In this document: in pieces, positions 6,226-8,699 of the stretch
How the letters are laid out: each line of letters starts with the position of its first letter
How positions within the stretch are numbered: position 1 is the first letter of the stretch
Assembly (NCBI GenBank): GCA_025964075.1
Contig: JAOPZQ010000342.1
Span: 1 to 8,699, forward strand
Origin: Solirubrobacterales bacterium
Lineage (GTDB): Bacteria; Actinomycetota; Thermoleophilia; Solirubrobacterales; Solirubrobacteraceae
Direction of reading: 5' to 3'
DNA: 8,699 bases
Notes under the pieces: generated by a model
Told to the model about the DNA's origin: nothing
What the model saw: only the letters and a program-made list of their open reading frames with translations
The model's database searches: none
Made by a program: the position numbers and the translations under genes

Positions 6226-6777
6226 ATGGCGCAGGCGGAGGAGGAGCTGGCGCGGCAGCCGGACCCGGACGAGGAGCTCGTGCTCGTCAGGCCCAACCGC
6301 GACAAGGCGGCGGCCAAGACGACGAAGATGTTCGTCATCCTGATCCTGCTGGTGTCCGCGGCGCTGGTCGCGATCGTCACCGTCGGCGGTTGGTCGAAGC
6401 TCCAGGGCGCGCAGGCGGTGCAGATCGCCTACATCCTCATCTACATCGTGATGGCGTTCTACGTGGCGCGGTGGAACCGTGGCGTGCTGCCGGTGGCGGC
6501 GGCGCTGGGGATCATTCTCGGGATCTTCGCCGCGGTGGCGGGGCCGGGCTGGTTCGACCGCGACAAGGCGGGCTTCGCGCCGCCGGACAGCCTGTTCGGC
6601 GGTCAGGGCCTCGACGTCAACGTGCTGGGTCTGATCACGCTGCTGATCGTGCCGGTGCAGGCGCTGCTGATCGCGGTGGCGATGCAGGGCTTCCGGCAGA
6701 ACTGGCACGTCGAGGTCGAGATGCCCCGCGACGTCGCCCAGCGCAAGTACGGCCGCGCCGTGATCGCCGGCGCCTGA
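6226..6777 (+). CDS. Four-TM membrane protein of unknown function
   Basis: A 183-residue integral membrane protein that I do not recognise. It has an acidic then basic cytosolic N-terminus (residues 1-34, EEEL repeat followed by RPNRDKAAAKTTK). Four predicted membrane helices follow at about 35-55, 64-83, 86-105 and 132-154, and a charged C-terminal tail runs from 155. The positive-inside rule puts both ends in the cytoplasm. The loop between helices 3 and 4 (106-131, GPGWFDRDKAGFAPP) would face outside. No catalytic, transport or binding motif stands out, and it has no partner gene on its strand. I chose ATG 6226 over an in-frame GTG at 6187, because the extra 13 residues are polar, lack an SD and would cover the -10 box. 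It is convergent with the FDOR-A gene, 7 nt away. Confidence 0.8.
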   Translation: MAQAEEELARQPDPDEELVLVRPNRDKAAAKTTKMFVILILLVSAALVAIVTVGGWSKLQGAQAVQIAYILIYIVMAFYVARWNRGVLPVAAALGIILGIFAAVAGPGWFDRDKAGFAPPDSLFGGQGLDVNVLGLITLLIVPVQALLIAVAMQGFRQNWHVEVEMPRDVAQRKYGRAVIAGA

Positions 6778-6784
6778 GCCGAGC

Positions 6785-7231
6785 TCAAACAGCCTCGTCC
6801 TCGAGGGGATCCAGATCGATCCGGATGCTCAGCAGCTCGACGCCCATCGCGCGCACGGCGGCCCCGTTCAGCCGCCGGTCGAGGTGACCCCTCGCGAGGA
6901 GCCGCTGGCGCTCGCGCGGATCGTCGTCCTCGAGCACGTGCGCGGTGCCCGCGTGCCAGCGCAGCGAGCGCCCGTGCCGGCTGCGCACGCGCACGCGCGG
7001 GTTCGCCTCGAGGTTCCGGACGTAGGCGGCGCGTCGTCCGTGCTCGGCGACGATCCAGAAGACGTCGCCGATCCGCCCTTCCCCGACCGGCGTCGTGCGC
7101 AGCCGGCCGCTGCGGCGCCCGACCGTCTCGAGCAGCGCGGTCCCCGGCGGGACGATGCCGAGCGCGAACAGGCGCCGCATCAGCGGGTTGAACACGTGCA
7201 CCTGGAAGGCGCGAACGATCCGCAGCTTCAC
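6785..7231 (-). CDS. Ddn-like F420-dependent nitroreductase family protein (FDOR-A)
   Basis: A 148-residue split beta-barrel protein of the deazaflavin (F420)-dependent nitroreductase family, the group of Mycobacterium Ddn (FDOR-A). Its signature LLETVGRRSGRLRTTPV (33-49) is the strand and basic turn that contact the cofactor phosphate in Ddn relatives. The second family block is VFWIVAEHG (57-65), followed by NLEANPRVRVR (73-83). Length matches the family. Members use reduced F420 to reduce quinones, enones or nitro compounds; the true substrate here is unknown. The only plausible start is GTG at 7231, since the frame further upstream runs into the tRNA. There is no SD; a TACACT -10 box ends eight bases earlier, suggesting a leaderless mRNA. 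The gene is single on its strand and convergent with the membrane-protein gene. Confidence 0.88.
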   Translation of the reverse strand: MKLRIVRAFQVHVFNPLMRRLFALGIVPPGTALLETVGRRSGRLRTTPVGEGRIGDVFWIVAEHGRRAAYVRNLEANPRVRVRSRHGRSLRWHAGTAHVLEDDDPRERQRLLARGHLDRRLNGAAVRAMGVELLSIRIDLDPLEDEAV

Positions 7232-7239
7232 CGTGCTCG

Positions 7240-7254
7240 AGTGTACGGTTACAC
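7240..7254 (-). promoter_or_regulatory. FDOR-A promoter: -10 box inside a palindrome
   Basis: On the minus strand TACACT (7245-7240) matches the TANNNT -10 form and sits eight bases before the GTG start. It overlaps a perfect inverted repeat, GTGTA-CGGT-TACAC (7241-7254), a likely operator position. On the plus strand TTACAC (7249-7254) and GACAAT (7273-7278), 18 nt apart, could be the promoter of tRNA-Leu(CAA), so the palindrome may lie between two divergent promoters. Confidence 0.4.
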
Positions 7255-7287
7255 CGACGCTGCTGGCGATGCGACAATGGCCTGCGA

Positions 7288-7370
7288 GCGGCGGTGCCGG
7301 AATCGGTATACGGGGCGCTCTCAAAAAGCGCTGCCCATCGGGCATGTGGGTTCGAGTCCCACCCGCCGCA
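7288..7370 (+). tRNA. tRNA-Leu (anticodon CAA)
   Basis: An 83-nt class II tRNA. The acceptor stem GCGGCGG/CCGCCGC is perfect with discriminator A; CCA is not encoded. The anticodon stem GCGCT/AGCGC encloses CTCAAAA, giving anticodon CAA (7322-7324), which reads UUG. The long variable arm TGCCC-ATC-GGGCA is typical of leucine tRNA. The T arm is GTGGG-TTCGAGT-CCCAC. UUG should be a rare codon at this GC content. Confidence 0.97.
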
Positions 7371-7390
7371 CTTCTCGGCCGCGCGTGGAC

Positions 7391-7409
7391 GTGCGCTGAG
7401 CGAGCGCAC
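7391..7409 (+). terminator. Hairpin after tRNA-Leu(CAA), probable terminator
   Basis: GTGCGCT-GAGCG-AGCGCAC is a perfect 7-bp stem with a 5-nt loop, beginning 20 nt after the tRNA 3' end. The position suits termination of the tRNA transcript. No T-run follows, as is common in high-GC actinobacteria. Confidence 0.45.
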
Positions 7410-7439
7410 AGCACGGTCAGACCATCGATCGGCTCCGTG

Positions 7440-7468
7440 CCCGAGGACAGACCCGGCCTATCCTCGGG
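7440..7468. repeat. 8-bp inverted repeat upstream of the FDOR-B gene
   Basis: CCCGAGGA (7440-7447) and TCCTCGGG (7461-7468) are perfect inverted copies separated by 13 nt. The right arm overlaps TATCCT (7459-7464), a candidate -10 for the gene starting at 7503. The arms are about two helical turns apart centre to centre, the layout of a dimeric repressor site; as RNA it would be a hairpin with a 13-nt loop. No -35 is evident. Confidence 0.4.
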
Positions 7469-7502
7469 GAGTAGTTCGTCCCGCAACCAACTGGAGGTCA
7501 GC

Positions 7503-7901
7503 ATGGCGGCACTCGACGACGAGACCCGAGGCCTGCTGGAGGCGCCGAACCTGGTCCAGGTCGGCACGATCGGCCAGGATGGCCAGCCCCACATCACGCC
7601 GGCGTGGGTCGACGTCGACGACGACGGCACGATCGTCGTCAACAGCGCCGAGGGGCGCGTCTGGCCGGCGAACCTCCGTCGGGACCCGCGGGTGACGATC
7701 AACGTCAGCCCGCCGGACAACCCGTACACGTACACCTCGATCCGCGGCCGCGCGGTGGGCGAGACGCACGAGGGCGCCGACGCCCACATCGACAAGCTCG
7801 CGAAGAAGTACCTGGGCGTGGACGAGTACCCCAACCGCCAGGAGGGCCAGCAGCGCGTGATCTTCCGCATCGAGCCCGAGCGGGTCTCCAAGTGGCGCTA
7901 G
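7503..7901 (+). CDS. PPOX class F420-dependent oxidoreductase (FDOR-B)
   Basis: A 132-residue single-domain split beta-barrel of the pyridoxamine-phosphate-oxidase-like superfamily, of the F420-binding FDOR-B kind (Rv1155-like). Visible family marks are VQVGTIGQDGQPHITPAWV (18-36), WPANLRRDPRVTINV (54-68), where the basic residues would hold the F420 phosphate tail, YTYTSIRGRA (75-84), and the C-terminal KYLGVDEYP...FRIEPERV (102-128) that is typical of this subgroup. It is compact, near the usual family length and cytoplasmic. A clear GGAGG Shine-Dalgarno at 7493-7497 fixes the ATG. It is followed after 43 nt by tenA and may share its transcript. Related proteins reduce or bind F420, FMN, heme or biliverdin, so the substrate stays open. 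FMN-dependent PNPOx activity is unlikely. Confidence 0.9.
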   Translation: MAALDDETRGLLEAPNLVQVGTIGQDGQPHITPAWVDVDDDGTIVVNSAEGRVWPANLRRDPRVTINVSPPDNPYTYTSIRGRAVGETHEGADAHIDKLAKKYLGVDEYPNRQEGQQRVIFRIEPERVSKWR

Positions 7902-7944
7902 CGACGCATCTGGACTCGGATACGTCCGGCGCGGAGAGAGTCAC

Positions 7945-8619
7945 GTGTCGGGCAGTGGCTCGCTGACCACGGAGCTGTGGTCGAGCATCGACGCGACGTA
8001 CGAGGCGATCCTCGAGCATCCGTTCATCGCCGGGCTCACCGACGGCTCGCTCGATCAGGCGGCCTTTCGCTGCTACGTGATCCAGGACGCCCACTACGTG
8101 CGCGAGTTCGCCCGTGCGCTCAGCGTGGCTGCCGCGCGGGCGCCCGAGCAGCGCGACATCGCGATGTTCAACGAGCACGCCGCCGGCGCGATCGCAGTCG
8201 AGCGACAGTTGCATGAGAGCTTCTTCTCGGACTTCGGGCTCAGCCACGCCGACGTGGCCGCCACACCGATGGCGCCAACCAACCTGGCGTACACCAGCTA
8301 TCTACTCGCCGTCGCCTACGGCGGGTCGTTCCCGCAGGCCTTGGGTGCCCTGCTTCCCTGCTACTGGATCTACTGGGAGGTCGGCAAGCAGTTGCTCGAG
8401 CGCGGCTCGCCGGACGTGCTGTATCAGCGTTGGATCGCCACCTACGGCGGCGAGGAGTACGGCGCGATCGTGCAGGAGGTGCTCGCGCTCACCGACCGCG
8501 TCGGCCAGGACCTGAGCGGCGGCGAGCGCGACGCCGTGCGACGCCACTTCCAGACCACGGCCCGCTACGAGTGGATGTTCTGGGACATGGGCCACCGCCA
8601 GGAGCGGTGGCCGCTCTAG
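7945..8619 (+). CDS. tenA: TenA thiaminase II / aminopyrimidine aminohydrolase
   Basis: A 224-residue all-helical TenA protein. It hydrolyses 4-amino-5-aminomethyl-2-methylpyrimidine, a thiamin breakdown product, to HMP for salvage, and also cleaves thiamin (thiaminase II). The whole active site known from Bacillus TenA is present at a constant +4 offset: Asp48 and Tyr51 (QDAHYV), Tyr116 (LAYTSYL), nucleophile Cys139 and Tyr143 (LPCYWIYWE), Tyr167 (ATYGGEEY) and Glu209 (YEWMFWD). It therefore belongs to the cysteine-bearing TenA_C group and should be active. The start is GTG with GGAGAGAG eight bases upstream. No other thiamin gene or TPP riboswitch is visible in the 43-nt gap before it. Its stop overlaps that of the convergent gene on the other strand. 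Confidence 0.95.
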   Translation: MSGSGSLTTELWSSIDATYEAILEHPFIAGLTDGSLDQAAFRCYVIQDAHYVREFARALSVAAARAPEQRDIAMFNEHAAGAIAVERQLHESFFSDFGLSHADVAATPMAPTNLAYTSYLLAVAYGGSFPQALGALLPCYWIYWEVGKQLLERGSPDVLYQRWIATYGGEEYGAIVQEVLALTDRVGQDLSGGERDAVRRHFQTTARYEWMFWDMGHRQERWPL

Positions 8620-8699
8620 CCGACGATCTCGGCGAGCACGTCGACGAGCGCCGCGGGAGCGACGAGCACGCCCGCGCCCTGCGGCGGGCGGGCGGGCAG
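8616..8699 (-). CDS. 3' end of an unidentified minus-strand gene
   Basis: Reading the minus strand from the window edge gives 27 uninterrupted codons ending in TAG. The tail ...GAGVLVAPAALVDVLAEIVG is a plausible amphipathic, protein-like ending (a strand then a helix), with G or C at most third positions, as in the other genes here. Its stop and the tenA stop share the palindrome CTAG. The fragment is too short to name a family. Chance openness is possible at this GC content. Confidence 0.5.
   Translation of the reverse strand: MPARPPQGAGVLVAPAALVDVLAEIVG

Noticed and set aside
6018..6380. Upstream extension of the dehydratase frame through the tRNA
   Set aside because: It would translate the tRNA and the divergent membrane gene. 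The GTG at 6017 gives normal family length and N-terminus.
7232..7891. Upstream extension of the FDOR-A frame over the tRNA and FDOR-B gene
   Set aside because: It crosses tRNA-Leu(CAA) and an antisense real gene. Family homology begins after GTG 7231.
7902..7944. TPP riboswitch upstream of tenA
   Set aside because: The 43-nt gap is too short for a THI element and has no CTGAGA-like motif.
8683..8699. GGGC-type short repeat at the right edge, possible G-quadruplex
   Set aside because: Only three GGG runs and one GG; explained by Arg/Ala/Pro codons of the partial minus-strand gene.

Overview
The window is a GC-rich (about 70% by eye) bacterial chromosome segment. It is densely packed with genes and full of GTG starts, TANNNT-type -10 elements and F420-type flavin/deazaflavin oxidoreductases. 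Together these suggest an actinobacterium, most plausibly a deep-branching Thermoleophilia/Solirubrobacterales-like lineage. That placement is inferred from composition and gene content; there is no rRNA marker. No transposase, integrase, phage gene, CRISPR array or toxin-antitoxin pair is visible.

Layout, left to right. A DUF899 thioredoxin-like protein (minus strand) stands divergently from a small YacP/NYN-domain putative nuclease (plus). Next is a four-gene minus-strand operon, transcribed from 6017 down to 1408: an IlvD/Edd-family dehydratase, an extended SDR (NAD-dependent epimerase/dehydratase family), a glucose-1-dehydrogenase-like zinc MDR dehydrogenase, and an SMP-30/gluconolactonase-type lactonase. 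Intergenic gaps are 36 nt, a stop/start overlap, and 6 nt. A tRNA-Leu(TAG) lies just upstream of the operon on the same strand. The next block is a four-TM membrane protein of unknown function (plus) convergent with a Ddn-like FDOR-A protein (minus). On its right is a tRNA-Leu(CAA) on the plus strand, so two outward-facing tRNA-Leu genes flank the block. The right end carries an FDOR-B/PPOX-class putative F420 enzyme, a complete TenA thiaminase II (thiamin salvage), and the last 27 codons of an unidentified minus-strand gene that overlaps the tenA stop codon.

The most coherent biology is the operon. Aldose to aldonolactone (MDR dehydrogenase), lactone to aldonate (SMP-30 lactonase) and aldonate to 2-keto-3-deoxy acid (IlvD/Edd dehydratase) are the first three steps of a non-phosphorylative Entner-Doudoroff/Weimberg-Dahms-type sugar oxidation. 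The SDR would act on the same or a related sugar or sugar acid. The substrate cannot be read from sequence, and no transporter, aldolase or regulator lies in the window. The dehydratase has IlvD-like ends and metal ligands but altered loops where true IlvD proteins are conserved, so I favour a sugar-acid substrate over branched-chain amino-acid synthesis.

I did not find a clearly new biological system. The points most worth checking are the substrate of the operon, the hairpin between tRNA-Leu and the operon, the palindrome over the FDOR-A promoter, and three starts that look leaderless.
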